DNA of 64,000 nt from Streptomyces sp. NBC_01241 (GCF_041435435.1 NZ_CP108494.1:1763501-1827500), one strand, 5' to 3'. Counted from the first letter of the stretch, positions 9,305 to 17,737 are shown. Notes: generated from the letters alone by a model not told the origin. A program made the numbers and translations.

Positions 9305-9472
9305 TCAGAGTGCCGAGTTGAACGTCGACGCCTGAGTGCGGTGACCGGTTGACGCGGCGTGCACACGGCCGAGCTTCCGGGCAGCAGCAGCGCCGCGGAC
9401 ATCGATCTCGGCGAGCGGCACACGGATCTTCTTCGCAACGGCGAAGGAGGAGGAGGATTCAGAGGTCTTCAC
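9305..9472 (-). CDS. fxsA: FxSxx-COOH cyclophane RiPP precursor FxsA
   Basis: A 55-residue peptide starting at GTG 9472 with AAGGA five bases upstream (an upstream in-frame extension lacks a comparable site). It ends S-T-F-N-S-A-L-stop, exactly the F-x-S-x-x-COOH signature after which the family is named. The body is a leader with a conserved-looking IRVPLAEIDVRG helix or strand and a basic ARKLGRVHAAS stretch, then a short core at the C-terminus. FxsB directly downstream is expected to crosslink the Phe side chain within the F-N-S tripeptide. No export gene is visible, so the fate of the product is unknown. Confidence 0.9.
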   Translation of the reverse strand: MKTSESSSSFAVAKKIRVPLAEIDVRGAAAARKLGRVHAASTGHRTQASTFNSAL

Positions 9473-9693
9473 GGTCGTCCTTGAGGGGGTTCGTTCCGAT
9501 GGAATGGTTCCAGACAGGAATTGCGACAACGGTATCTGCACCATTGCAGTGCCTGGCGGCACGACTTTACTCTCATGGCCTCGGTTCGCAACTGAGGACG
9601 CCCACTTGCAACGAGAGCGTCACGTGGGGACGTCCCGAACCGAACGGAAGCATCGATTCCGCCATTGCAGTGACGACATAACCGCAGACGGGG

Positions 9694-10626
9694 GTGAACA
9701 TGACGGCGATTCCCGGACCACTCCAGAGCATGGTGTTCAGGAACGCTGATCTGCCGGAGCTCTTCCACCACACGGACGCGATCGCCATCGCGAGCCAGCG
9801 GGAGGCTGTGAACACCACCCGCGTCCAGCTGATCCTGCTGGTCACGGGCGCGATACCGGCAGCGGTGCCCTGGCACGCGGAGGTGGCGGGCACGCTTCAA
9901 CTCGCCGACGTCCTCAGCGTATTGGCCTACGCGGGTGTCCTGATCACGACGTACCTCACCGCCCACCGCAAAGCAAAGTCGCAATGGCAACTCAACCGGT
10001 CCGCCGCGGAGTTCATCAAGTCGACGTGCTGGCGCTATTCGGTGCACGGCTCTCCTTTCGACACCCGCGTCCAGCACCCGGAGGCGATGTTCGCGAACCG
10101 CCTCGAAGAGGGCCTTCAGGAGCTCCGCAAGGTGGGGTGGGCCGACCCCCGCGACCTGACCGCGGACTCGGGCGGGCTGATCACGGACTCCATGCGCGAG
10201 CTGCGGAACAAGGCGTTCACCGTGCGCAAGGAGACGTACGTACGGGACCGGCTGATCGAGCAGCGCAGCTGGTACCGCAGACGCCAGGAGGTGTCCCGGC
10301 GGGCCACCCTGGTCTGGTCGACCACCATTGCCGTACTGACGGCGCTCGCCCTGGTGTTCGCGCTGTTGAGGACATTCTCCGTGACCCAGTCCTTCGCCCT
10401 GACCGGGGTACTGTCGGCCGCCGCGGCGGCCTGTCTGGCGTGGAGCGAGATGCGCCGCCACCACCCGCTGATTTCGGCACACTCGCTGGTGGAGCAGGAT
10501 CTGGAGTCGATGCAGGTGGCGATGGAGACCACACTGACGGAGCAGCAGTGGCCGCGAGCGGTCTTCGAGACCGAACGCATCGTCTCCCCGCAGCACACCG
10601 ACTGGCTTGCCCGCCACCAGATGTGA
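9694..10626 (+). CDS. SLATT/DUF4231-type two-TM membrane protein
   Basis: A 310-residue protein with the layout of SLATT (SLOG-associating 2TM) proteins. A short N-terminal helix precedes a hydrophobic hairpin (about residues 45-95, VQLILLVTGAIPAAVP and LSVLAYAGVLITTYL). A soluble helical stretch with WRYSVHGSPF follows, then a second hydrophobic hairpin near 225-275, then a short helical tail. SLATT proteins are proposed membrane effectors of nucleotide-sensing conflict systems, and the convergent neighbour is a SLOG protein, which supports the call. Starts at GTG 9694 and ATG 9700 are both plausible. It is divergent from fxsA over a 221-bp intergenic region. Confidence 0.75.
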   Translation: MNMTAIPGPLQSMVFRNADLPELFHHTDAIAIASQREAVNTTRVQLILLVTGAIPAAVPWHAEVAGTLQLADVLSVLAYAGVLITTYLTAHRKAKSQWQLNRSAAEFIKSTCWRYSVHGSPFDTRVQHPEAMFANRLEEGLQELRKVGWADPRDLTADSGGLITDSMRELRNKAFTVRKETYVRDRLIEQRSWYRRRQEVSRRATLVWSTTIAVLTALALVFALLRTFSVTQSFALTGVLSAAAAACLAWSEMRRHHPLISAHSLVEQDLESMQVAMETTLTEQQWPRAVFETERIVSPQHTDWLARHQM

Positions 10627-10694
10627 GGATGCGTCGGATTTCCTGTCGCCGGTGCGCCCGGTGACGTACGAACGGCCGGGCGAACCGGTAGGCG

Positions 10695-11171
10695 TCAGCG
10701 CTCCACGCCCTCGCGCCAGATCACGGTCACCGGGCGGCCCAGGTTGCGGGCATAGGTCACGATGTCGCCCGTGCCGCCGAAGCCCCGGGCCGGCCTTCCG
10801 TCCCATACGGCGAGCAGCCGGTCGCAGTGGTCGGCGATGTACGCGCCCGCCGCGTAGTACGCCTCGTCGGTGGAGTGCGGGTAGTCCAGCCGGATCTCCC
10901 GGACCGCCCGGTTCTTGAGGGCCTGGTAGCGGGCGAGTTCGGTCGCGTCGGCGAAACTGGATTCATAGTCGCCACTGGGGATGACCACGGTCAGATCCGC
11001 GCCGCGGGCCAGAGCCAGATCGGCGAAGAGCTGGTCCGCTCCCACCGCCAGACTGGAGAGGGCCTCCAGGGAGCCTTCGAAGCCGCAGAGCGCTGCCTGT
11101 AACCCGGCCAGCACATGGGCATGGGCCTCTTCCGGAATGCTGCGATGGCCGGTCACTCCGATGCGTTTCAC
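10695..11171 (-). CDS. SLOG-superfamily nucleotide-binding protein
   Basis: A 158-residue Rossmann-type protein. It opens with KRIGVTGHRSIP (nucleotide-binding first strand and loop), continues with LSSLAVGADQLFADLALARG and an acidic VVIPSGDYE, and ends with RLLAVWDGRPARG-FGGTGD and RPVTVIWREG, the pattern of SLOG proteins that bind NAD-, ADP-ribose- or nucleotide-derived ligands. GTG 11171 is chosen because it opens directly into the first beta strand and AGGGGG lies about ten bases upstream; the longer frame to 11285 adds an unstructured Arg-rich stretch. It faces the SLATT gene with a 68-bp gap. A sensor role for the pair is inferred. Confidence 0.75.
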   Translation of the reverse strand: MKRIGVTGHRSIPEEAHAHVLAGLQAALCGFEGSLEALSSLAVGADQLFADLALARGADLTVVIPSGDYESSFADATELARYQALKNRAVREIRLDYPHSTDEAYYAAGAYIADHCDRLLAVWDGRPARGFGGTGDIVTYARNLGRPVTVIWREGVER

Positions 11172-11307
11172 GGACCTGGAACCCCCTGATGTGTCTGCGG
11201 GGGTCCCCGGAGGGCATCCCTCCGGGAGGCACAGCATCCGCCCCCGTTTGCTCCTGCTTGACCGACCTGCCCCACATTCTCTCAAAAGCCGTGGGGTGAG
11301 CGGGAGC

Positions 11308-11330
11308 CCCCGCCCAGATTTCGGGCGGGG
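11308..11330 (-). terminator. Hairpin downstream of protease gene
   Basis: An 8-bp GC stem (11308-11315 with 11323-11330) and a 7-nt loop about 50 bp beyond the protease stop codon. Confidence 0.6.
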
Positions 11331-11382
11331 ACTCCGTTTCGGCCGACTGCGTGTTCCAGGGCCAAACCGGGGTGTTGGAGCG

Positions 11383-12282
11383 TCAGTTCAGGGTGACCCC
11401 GTACGCGCTGAGTGCCGTAGTGACCGGCTGGAAGTACGTGGTGCCACCGGAGCTGCAGTTGCCACTGCCGCCCGAGGTGAGACCGATCGCCTTCGAGCCG
11501 GAGTAGAGCGGACCACCGGAGTCGCCGGGCTCCGCACACACGTTGGTCTTGATCATGCCGTAGACGATGTCGCCGTTGCCGTAGTTGACCGTGGCGTTGA
11601 GGCCCGTGACGCTGCCGCTGTGGACGCCGGTGGTGGAACCGCGGCGGGTGACGGACATGCCGACCGTGGCGTTGGCCGCTCCGGTGATGGTGACACTGCC
11701 GACGGTGCCCGGGTGGGCGAGCGAGGTGTTGTCGTACCGCACCAGGCCGTAGTCATTGGTCGGGAAGCTGGATCCGACCGTCGGGCCGATCTTGGTCGTG
11801 TTCGAGGAGTTGGTGTACCAGGGCGGGTTGCCGTCGGTGCAGTGACCGGCGGTCAGGAAGTAGTAGGTGCTGCCGCTGTGGACGTTGAAGCCGAGGGAGC
11901 AGCGCCAGCCGGGGGCGTAGATCGCATCGCCGCCGGAGAGCAGTTTGCTGAGCTTTCCGGCGGTGCGCTCGATCCGCAGCGCGCCGGCGTTGGCTCCGAC
12001 GGACTGCTTGATCTGCTTGATCTCGGCCTGCGAGACCCTGCTGTCCGCGGTGACCACGAGGGTGTTGGTCGCCGGGTCGATGCTCCAGGCGGTCCCCGCG
12101 ACATCGGCGCCGAGCACGGCGTCGCTCGCGGCGGAGAGCTGTTTGGCGCTGAACGTGGTGGCGGTGTCGGCCTGGGCCGTGGGGACGGCGAGTGCGGCGA
12201 CGGCGATCAGGCCTGCGGCGATGGCGACAGCCCTGATGCGTCTTGCGGTGCCGCTGAGGGGGGTGGTGCGCTTGATCCTCAC
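11383..12282 (-). CDS. sprB: Streptogrisin-B-like secreted serine protease (S1 family)
   Basis: A 299-residue pre-pro-protease. A Sec or Tat-like signal (MRIKRT...[21 protein letters not shown]) ends at A-Q-A near residue 38 and is followed by a propeptide of about 75 residues. The mature enzyme starts near [10 protein letters not shown]. The catalytic triad is visible: His in LTAGHCTDG (about 144), Asp in [10 protein letters not shown] (about 175) and Ser in [12 protein letters not shown] (about 253). The order and wording match streptogrisin B of S. griseus closely ([35 protein letters not shown]). GTG 12282 has GGGAGGAA at good spacing. A neighbouring small protease inhibitor gene (I78 type) lies 6.6 kb away; no link is implied. 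Confidence 0.92.
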   Translation of the reverse strand: MRIKRTTPLSGTARRIRAVAIAAGLIAVAALAVPTAQADTATTFSAKQLSAASDAVLGADVAGTAWSIDPATNTLVVTADSRVSQAEIKQIKQSVGANAGALRIERTAGKLSKLLSGGDAIYAPGWRCSLGFNVHSGSTYYFLTAGHCTDGNPPWYTNSSNTTKIGPTVGSSFPTNDYGLVRYDNTSLAHPGTVGSVTITGAANATVGMSVTRRGSTTGVHSGSVTGLNATVNYGNGDIVYGMIKTNVCAEPGDSGGPLYSGSKAIGLTSGGSGNCSSGGTTYFQPVTTALSAYGVTLN

Positions 12283-12476
12283 TTTTCATTCCTCCCGAAA
12301 GGAATTCGGGGGTCCGCCTGTGGGGTGGTCGGACCCGTGAGGCGCAGTCGTTCGCACGGCGGCATGCCTGCGTTCCGGAATGCCGTGCTCCTGACAAGCG
12401 CTGATCGGGAGTATTCAAGGCGTCAACTTGTGGCGCAAGGGGGCCTGCTGGCCTGAACTTGTCGGACTCACGGGGC

Positions 12477-12506
12477 GGCCCCGGCAGCACATGGGCTGCC
12501 GGGGCC
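12477..12506 (-). terminator. Hairpin after the DUF1684 remnant
   Basis: A perfect 12-bp stem (12477-12488 with 12495-12506) and a 6-nt loop, 27 bp beyond the stop of the decayed gene, in its reading direction. Confidence 0.65.
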
Positions 12507-12532
12507 GTTGACCGGGGCGAAAGGGCGGTGCG

Positions 12533-12950
12533 TCAGCCGTCGATACGGTTCCGCTCGCCCGCCTCGACTGCGAGGGGAAGGGTGTTGCCGGGCGGCGGGA
12601 AGGCGCAGATGAAGTGGTCCGCGAAGGCGCAGGGCGGCAGCAGAGCCCGGTTGAGGTCGACCGTCACACTGCCGTCCTCGGACGGGGCCGCGGGCCGCAG
12701 GAACCGGAAGCGGTAGCGGCTGTTCCCACTGGTGGCATCTGCGAATACCGCCAGCGTGTTCTGCGGGGAGACCTGCTGGATCCGGATCTCAGCCGCCCTC
12801 TCCTGGGTACCGGCGTCGGTGTCGCCGAGCACGAAGGTGACCCCGGGCATGATCTTCAGCTCGTCGGGCCCACGACCGTACTTCGCCGGCCGCGCCTTGG
12901 CGTCGGCGTAGAAGGTACGGCCCGCCTCCAGGGTGCGCGCCGGCGCAGAT
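12533..12950 (-). pseudogene. DUF1684 gene remnant (C-terminal part)
   Basis: The frame ending at 12533 carries a clear DUF1684-type C-terminus: LAVFADATSGNSRYRFRF, VTVDLNRALLPPCAFADH and ICAFPPPGNTLPLAVEAGE. Upstream in the same frame the fragment KIMPGVTFVLGDTDAG seems joined to the later part with the usual middle of the domain missing. Further upstream the frame becomes arginine-rich nonsense. The expected N-terminal half (about 120 residues) is absent. I read this as a gene that has suffered internal deletion and frameshift. It still has a downstream terminator. Confidence 0.65.
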
Positions 12951-13436
12951 CGGTGCGGATCGCGGCGGCCCGCTCGAGGTCGGTGGCCCGATTGCCCGGC
13001 GGCGGCGCGAAGGACCCGGTCTGCCGCGTTCCTGACGGACGGACAGTTCTGTCCAGGGCCGGGCCGTCCGCCCGGTGCGAGCACGCCGTGGTTCCGAACG
13101 CCCGGTCCACCGACTGCCGCAGTTCGTGCACCAGCAGCACATGGGCCAGCTTGTCGTCGGTGAATTCCGCGTCGCGCAGCGCCGGCCGCACGCCGCGCAG
13201 CGCGTCGTCGCACAGCCGCCGGGCCTCGACCCCGCGGTGCGTCGCCACCCGGTGGCGCGCGCGGACTGAGCCTCCGTCAGGACTGAGACGATCAGGCCGT
13301 CATAGTTCGTGGCGATCCGGGCGAACTGCCCGTGGTCCGAGCGAAGTGCGAGGCAGAGTCCGCAGAGATGGGCCATCCACTCGGTTCTGAGCCCCTCGGA
13401 CAACCGATGCGTACAGGGCCTGACGATTCCGAACAC
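12951..13436 (-). pseudogene. DUF5685-type gene fragment with frameshifts
   Basis: From GTG 13436 (GGGGGA six bases upstream) the translation is a good DUF5685 N-terminus: FGIVRPCTHRLSE, EWMAHLCGLCLALRSDHGQF and TNYDGLIVSVLTEAQ, ending about 13264. There the sensible reading moves to another frame (VATHRGVEARRLCDDALRGV, DAEFTDDKLAHVLLVHELRQ), and later to more short fragments (NRATDLERAAAIRTDLRR). The rest of DUF5685, normally several hundred residues, is missing. Together with the DUF1684 remnant it suggests one or more deletions that fused unrelated gene pieces. Confidence 0.6.
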
Positions 13437-13744
13437 GACGATCCCCCGAGAGTCGTTCAGCTGTACGCAGAGCTCGTACGCCCGCACGAACATGCACCGT
13501 ATCGAGCGTCCCGTTCACCCGTACGTCCTCTACGTCACCCGTACGGACCGGCGCATCATATTTCTTTCTTCCAGGCCCCTGATGCAGGAGGAACCTTGAC
13601 GAACCGCCACATCTTCTGCACCAGTACCGTCACGAATCCCCTGCGCGCCGACTATCCACTTGGCGCACGATCCGCATCATGGACGACCATAGGGACACGA
13701 AAGAGATACGGAACACCACGGAACCGCGGTGAGAGGAGGCGTCC
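13437..13744. other. Intergenic region upstream of the sepF-like gene
   Basis: 308 bp between the DUF5685 remnant and the sepF-like gene. I see no convincing gene. It presumably holds the promoter of the plus-strand gene, and GAGAGGAGG near 13732-13740 is that gene's ribosome site. Confidence 0.4.
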
Positions 13745-14188
13745 ATGGGATCGGTGCGCAAGGCGAGTGCCTGGCTGGGCCTCGTAGAGGACAACGACGA
13801 GCGGTACTACGACGACGACGAGTACGCCGGGGGTGCGCAGACCGGGACCGGTCAGGCCTGGGTGACCGACCCCCGGGTGCAGGTGGCCTCCGAGACGGCC
13901 GAGGAGACGGGCCGCCGGATCGCCACCGTCACCCCGGACAGCTTCCGGGACGCGCGGGCCATCGGCGAGCTTTTCCGGGACGGCGTCCCGGTGATCGTCA
14001 ACCTCACGACCATGGACCCCACCGACGCCAAGCGCGTCGTGGACTTCGCCGCAGGGCTGACCTTCGGCCTGCGCGGCTCGATCGAGCGCGTGGCCACCCG
14101 GGTCTTCCTGCTGACCCCGGCCGACACCCAGGTGGTCAGCGGCGAAGCCGCCGGCCGGCGGGCCGACGGCTTCTTCAACCAGAGCTGA
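13745..14188 (+). CDS. sepF: SepF-like cell division protein (SepF2/SflA type)
   Basis: A 147-residue SepF homologue. It has the N-terminal membrane-targeting-like helix [16 protein letters not shown], an acidic linker ([12 protein letters not shown]) and the C-terminal SepF core with [20 protein letters not shown], then [21 protein letters not shown] and [10 protein letters not shown]. SepF links FtsZ filaments to the membrane. Streptomyces has extra paralogues outside the ftsZ cluster (SflA, SflB) that affect filament branching and polarity; this copy has no fts neighbours and should be one of them. GAGAGGAGG lies upstream of the ATG. It converges with the acyl-CoA dehydrogenase gene, with only 22 bp between stops. 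Confidence 0.9.
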   Translation: MGSVRKASAWLGLVEDNDERYYDDDEYAGGAQTGTGQAWVTDPRVQVASETAEETGRRIATVTPDSFRDARAIGELFRDGVPVIVNLTTMDPTDAKRVVDFAAGLTFGLRGSIERVATRVFLLTPADTQVVSGEAAGRRADGFFNQS

Positions 14189-14210
14189 GCAGGGCGCTCG
14201 CCGGACCTGT

Positions 14211-15422
14211 CTACCGGAACGCGTCGAGACCGGTGAGCGCCTTGCCCAGCACCAGCTGGTGCATCTCCACGGTCCCCTCGTAGGTGAGCACCGACTCCAG
14301 ATTCGTCGCATGGCGCATCACCGGGTACTCCAGCGAGATCCCGTTGGCGCCGAGGATCGTGCGCGAGGTACGGCAGATCTCGATCGCCTCCCGCACATTG
14401 TTGAGCTTTCCGAAACTGACCTGCTCCGGGCGGAGCCTGCCCGCGTCCATCCGACGGCCCAGATGATGGGCGAGCAGGATGCCCTTGTGCAGTTCCACGG
14501 CCATGTCCGCGAGCTTGGCCTGGGTGAGCTGGAAGCCACCGATCGGCCTGCCGAACTGCTCCCGGGTCCTCGCATAGTCGAGGGCCGCTTCGAAGCTGGC
14601 GCGTGCCGCGCCCATGGCTCCCCAGACGATGCCGTAACGGGCATGGCTGAGACAGCTGAGCGGGCCGCGCAGACCGGTGACCCCGGGGAGTACGGCATCG
14701 GCCGGCAGCCGTACCTCGTCGAGGACCAGCTCGCTGGTGACGGAGGCGCGCAGCGACCACTTGTGCTTGATCTCGGGCGCCGAGAAGCCGGGGGTACCGG
14801 CCGGCACGACGAAGCCGCGGATTCCGCCGCCCGCGTCGCCCTCGTCGGTCTGCGCCCAGACGACGGCGACGCCGGCGACCGAGCCGTTGGTGATCCACAT
14901 CTTGCGGCCGGTGAGTACCCAGTCCTCGCCATCGCGCTTGGCGTACGTCCGCATCCCGGCGGGGTCGGAGCCGTGGTCCGGCTCGGTGAGGCCGAAGCAG
15001 CCGATGATCTCGCCGGCCGCCATGCCCGGGAGCCACTGCTGCCGCTGCTCCTCGGAGCCGAAGCGGTGGATGGCGTACATGGCGAGCGATCCCTGTACGG
15101 AGACGAGGGAGCGGATTCCCGAGTCCGCCGCTTCGAGTTCCAGGCAGGCCAGCCCGTACTGGACGGCGGTGGCGCCCGCACAGCCGTAGCCCTGGAGGGA
15201 CATGCCGAGGGCGCCGAGCGAGCCGAGCTCACGGGCCAGTTCGCGGATGCCGGGCAGCTCGCCGTTCTCGTACCACTCGGCGATGTGCGGCAGGACCCGG
15301 TCGGTGGCCCAGTCGCGGACGGTGTCGCGGATGGCGAGGTCCTCGGCGCTGAGCAGATCGTCGATGCCGATCGGGTCGGCGGGGTCGAAGGGCGGGAGCT
15401 TCGAGGACGGAGTGGTGGACAT
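14211..15422 (-). CDS. Acyl-CoA dehydrogenase, glutaryl-CoA dehydrogenase type
   Basis: A 403-residue FAD enzyme. The sequence shows GCFGLTEPDHGSDPAGM (flavin and substrate loop), GRKMWITNGSVA, the R-x-Q-F-G segment TREQFGRPIGGFQ and the C-terminal LTYEGTVEMHQL, whose Glu is the expected catalytic base. The wording fits the glutaryl-CoA dehydrogenase branch (oxidative decarboxylation of glutaryl-CoA in lysine and tryptophan breakdown) better than short-chain dehydrogenases. The ATG at 15422 has GGAGG seven bases upstream. A palindrome typical of TetR operators lies just ahead of it. The MFS gene behind it is on the same strand, 73 bp away. Confidence 0.88.
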   Translation of the reverse strand: MSTTPSSKLPPFDPADPIGIDDLLSAEDLAIRDTVRDWATDRVLPHIAEWYENGELPGIRELARELGSLGALGMSLQGYGCAGATAVQYGLACLELEAADSGIRSLVSVQGSLAMYAIHRFGSEEQRQQWLPGMAAGEIIGCFGLTEPDHGSDPAGMRTYAKRDGEDWVLTGRKMWITNGSVAGVAVVWAQTDEGDAGGGIRGFVVPAGTPGFSAPEIKHKWSLRASVTSELVLDEVRLPADAVLPGVTGLRGPLSCLSHARYGIVWGAMGAARASFEAALDYARTREQFGRPIGGFQLTQAKLADMAVELHKGILLAHHLGRRMDAGRLRPEQVSFGKLNNVREAIEICRTSRTILGANGISLEYPVMRHATNLESVLTYEGTVEMHQLVLGKALTGLDAFR

Positions 15423-15450
15423 GAGGGTGCCTCCGGCGGCTCGCACGATG

Positions 15451-15469
15451 CTAAAACTAGCGGTGTTAG
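15451..15469. promoter_or_regulatory. TetR-type operator-like palindrome before acyl-CoA dehydrogenase
   Basis: CTAAAACTAGCGGTGTTAG is a near-perfect inverted repeat (CTAAAAC against CTAACAC on the other strand) placed about 30 bp upstream of the start codon at 15422. It is far more AT-rich than its surroundings. Sites of this form are common for TetR-family repressors of acyl-CoA genes. The regulator is not identifiable here. Confidence 0.5.
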
Positions 15470-15495
15470 TTATGGCGTCGCACCGACGTTACGGC

Positions 15496-17202
15496 TCAGT
15501 GTCCCGCCCGTCCAGAGCCGGTCGCCTCGGCGGGTCGCGGGCGCCGGACGGGTATCGCCGGCGGCCGCTGCGCACAGCCTGCGACGGGCGCCTCCTGCGG
15601 ACCGTGGATCTCCGGCGCCTCGCTCGCGTCGGCCTCGTGAGGTTCGCGGAGAACCGGCGACAGGCACTCCATCCTCCGCGGCAGCCGCAGCGCGGCGAGC
15701 GCCCCGATCAGCAGCAGAGCCGCACTGACCAGCAGCGTGACGTGCAGCCCGATGATGAAGGAATGACGGGCCGTGGAGCGCAGCGCCTCGCCCAGCGGAC
15801 CGCCCAGCCGGTCCGCCACCTGGTAGGCCTCGCCGAGCGAGTGGGCGGCGGCCGCACCGTCCCCGGCGGGGACGCCCGCTGCGGGAAGTTTCGCGAGTCC
15901 GGGGGTGTAGGCGGCGTTCATGACGCTGCCGAGCAGGGCGATCCCCATGCCCGCGCCCAACTGGTACGAGGTCTCCCCTATCGCCGCCGCTCCGCCCGCC
16001 CGGTCGGCGGGCGCCTCGCTGAGCATGGATTCGTACGCCCCGAAGAGCGTGGACTGGAGCCCGAAGCCGAGCGCGACGAAGGCCGCGGTCAGCAGACCGG
16101 GCCGGTCGTGCTGCCCCATCGCCGTCAGGACCAGCACCGAGGCGGCCGTGAGCACGAAGCCCCAGCCGACCATCCGGCGCGGCCCGATGCGGCGCAGCGT
16201 GTACGAGCCGGTGGCGCCCGCGGCCATGGCCGCGAAGGTGAGCGGCAGCAGCCGCAGCCCGGTCTCCAGCGGACTCAGGCCGAGGACGAGCTGGAGGTAC
16301 TGCACGGCTATCAGTTCCAGCCCGACCAGGGCGAGCATCGCGAGGACGATGCAGCCCACCGCCGTGGAGAACGCGGGCCTGGCGAACATCCCGATGTCGA
16401 TCAGCGGATGCGTACGGCGCTTCTGGCGGCGTACGAAGGCGATGAGCAGTACGGCCCCGATCAGCAGCGGGCCCAGCGTGGCCGGGCTCAGCAGTCCCTC
16501 ACCGGTGCCCGCCCGCTTCACCCCGAGGACGACACCGAGCACTCCGGCCGCGGCCATCAGCGCACCGAGCACATCCCACGGGCCGTCGTCGCTGCCGCGC
16601 GACTCGGGCAGCAGCAGGCGGCCGACCGGCAGGACCAGGGCCATCAGCGGGACATTGATCAGGAAGACGGAGCCCCACCAGAAGTGCTCGACGAGGAAGC
16701 CGCCTATGACGGGTCCGGTGGCGGCGCCGACGGCGGCGACCGCGGTCCAGACACCGATCGCCACGGCCCGCTCGCGCCGGTCGGGGAAGACCTGGCGGAG
16801 GATCGACAGCGTCGCGGGCATGATCATCGCGCCGCCGACTCCGAGCAGGGCACGGGCCGCTATCAGTACACCGGGACTGTCGGCCAGCGCGGCCACCCCG
16901 GAGGCGACGCCGAAGAGGGCATAGCCGAGCAGCAGGATGCGGCGCCGGCCGACCCGGTCACCCAGGGTGCCGAAGAGGATCAGCAGCGAGGCGCAGACCA
17001 GCGGATAGGCGTCCACGATCCAGAGCAGCCCGACGGCGCTGGGCCGCAGGTCCTCGGTGACGGCGGGGACGGCGACGTGGAGCACGGTCGCATCAAGGGC
17101 GACGAGCAGCAGGCTGAGGCAGAGAACGACGAGGACGACCCATCGGTTGGCACCGTCGGCGGCTGAGCGCAGCCGGAATCGGGCTGTGGTCGTCCAGGAC
17201 AT
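15496..17202 (-). CDS. MFS drug exporter, DHA2 (14-TM) family
   Basis: A 568-residue membrane transporter. The signature D-x-x-x-x regions are visible: VALDATVLHVAVPAV in helix 1, GRLADR-like LFGTLGDRVGRRRIL after helix 2, and motif C-like WTAVAAVGAATGPVIGGFL in helix 5. The long hydrophobic array fits 14 helices and proton-driven efflux of antibiotics or other hydrophobic compounds. The C-terminal 60 residues are a Pro/Ala-rich cytoplasmic tail. The ATG at 17202 has GGGAGG seven bases upstream. No regulator gene is adjacent. Confidence 0.9.
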   Translation of the reverse strand: MSWTTTARFRLRSAADGANRWVVLVVLCLSLLLVALDATVLHVAVPAVTEDLRPSAVGLLWIVDAYPLVCASLLILFGTLGDRVGRRRILLLGYALFGVASGVAALADSPGVLIAARALLGVGGAMIMPATLSILRQVFPDRRERAVAIGVWTAVAAVGAATGPVIGGFLVEHFWWGSVFLINVPLMALVLPVGRLLLPESRGSDDGPWDVLGALMAAAGVLGVVLGVKRAGTGEGLLSPATLGPLLIGAVLLIAFVRRQKRRTHPLIDIGMFARPAFSTAVGCIVLAMLALVGLELIAVQYLQLVLGLSPLETGLRLLPLTFAAMAAGATGSYTLRRIGPRRMVGWGFVLTAASVLVLTAMGQHDRPGLLTAAFVALGFGLQSTLFGAYESMLSEAPADRAGGAAAIGETSYQLGAGMGIALLGSVMNAAYTPGLAKLPAAGVPAGDGAAAAHSLGEAYQVADRLGGPLGEALRSTARHSFIIGLHVTLLVSAALLLIGALAALRLPRRMECLSPVLREPHEADASEAPEIHGPQEAPVAGCAQRPPAIPVRRPRPAEATGSGRAGH

Positions 17203-17365
17203 GCATGTACCTCCCAAAAGGCCCCTCGCGCTCGGCGGGCCAACCGGGAACGCAGCTGTTCACCGGCTCCCGGGGCCCGGCATCGACGGGCGAGTGATCC
17301 GTCAGCGTACGCGAGTTCGGAGCACTCACACGTGGTCCACCTCATACCTCGATGACCCGTGAAGT

Positions 17366-17379
17366 GTGGCGTACGCCAC
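17366..17379. promoter_or_regulatory. 14-bp perfect palindrome, possible operator
   Basis: GTGGCGTACGCCAC lies about 165 bp upstream of the MFS start. A one-base variant (GTGGCATACGCCAC) recurs at 47712-47725. The binding protein is unknown. Confidence 0.35.
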
Positions 17380-17737
17380 GCCGGCCGCCGCTCCGAACCC
17401 CTCGGACCTGCACGGACGCCCCTCCTCCGTACCCGGCACAGAAGGTACTCGGCGTCATGCCGCGAGCACGCGCCGGGCCCGCACAGAAGGAGGCCGGTGA
17501 CCGGATGGATACGGTCCGCTTCCGCCTCCCCGGGGCGCCGGAGAAATTCACACCGGCGCCTCCTGCGCTTTTCTGCCCGCGCCCAAACACCCTTCCGAAA
17601 TAAGTGCGAAATCAATAGCGTGGAGACTCCTGAGCGCGCTTCTTCGGATCAGGAATTAAGGGCCGACTGAGACATAGTCCACATCACATCGTCATCACAA
17701 AGAGACCGGATCGACCGGTTCACTCACTAACTCGCTG

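Noticed and set aside
9469..10806. 445-codon minus-strand frame opposite the SLATT gene
   Set aside because: No hydrophobic or catalytic pattern; the SLATT frame on the plus strand has two clear TM hairpins.
9694..11171. Classical Thoeris defence system
   Set aside because: No SIR2 or Macro effector is present; the nearby TIR-like gene belongs to the fxs set. Only a looser analogy is kept as a finding.
17342..17603. Small frames on both strands between the MFS and PAP2 genes
   Set aside because: Neither has a ribosome site, ordered composition or known motif.
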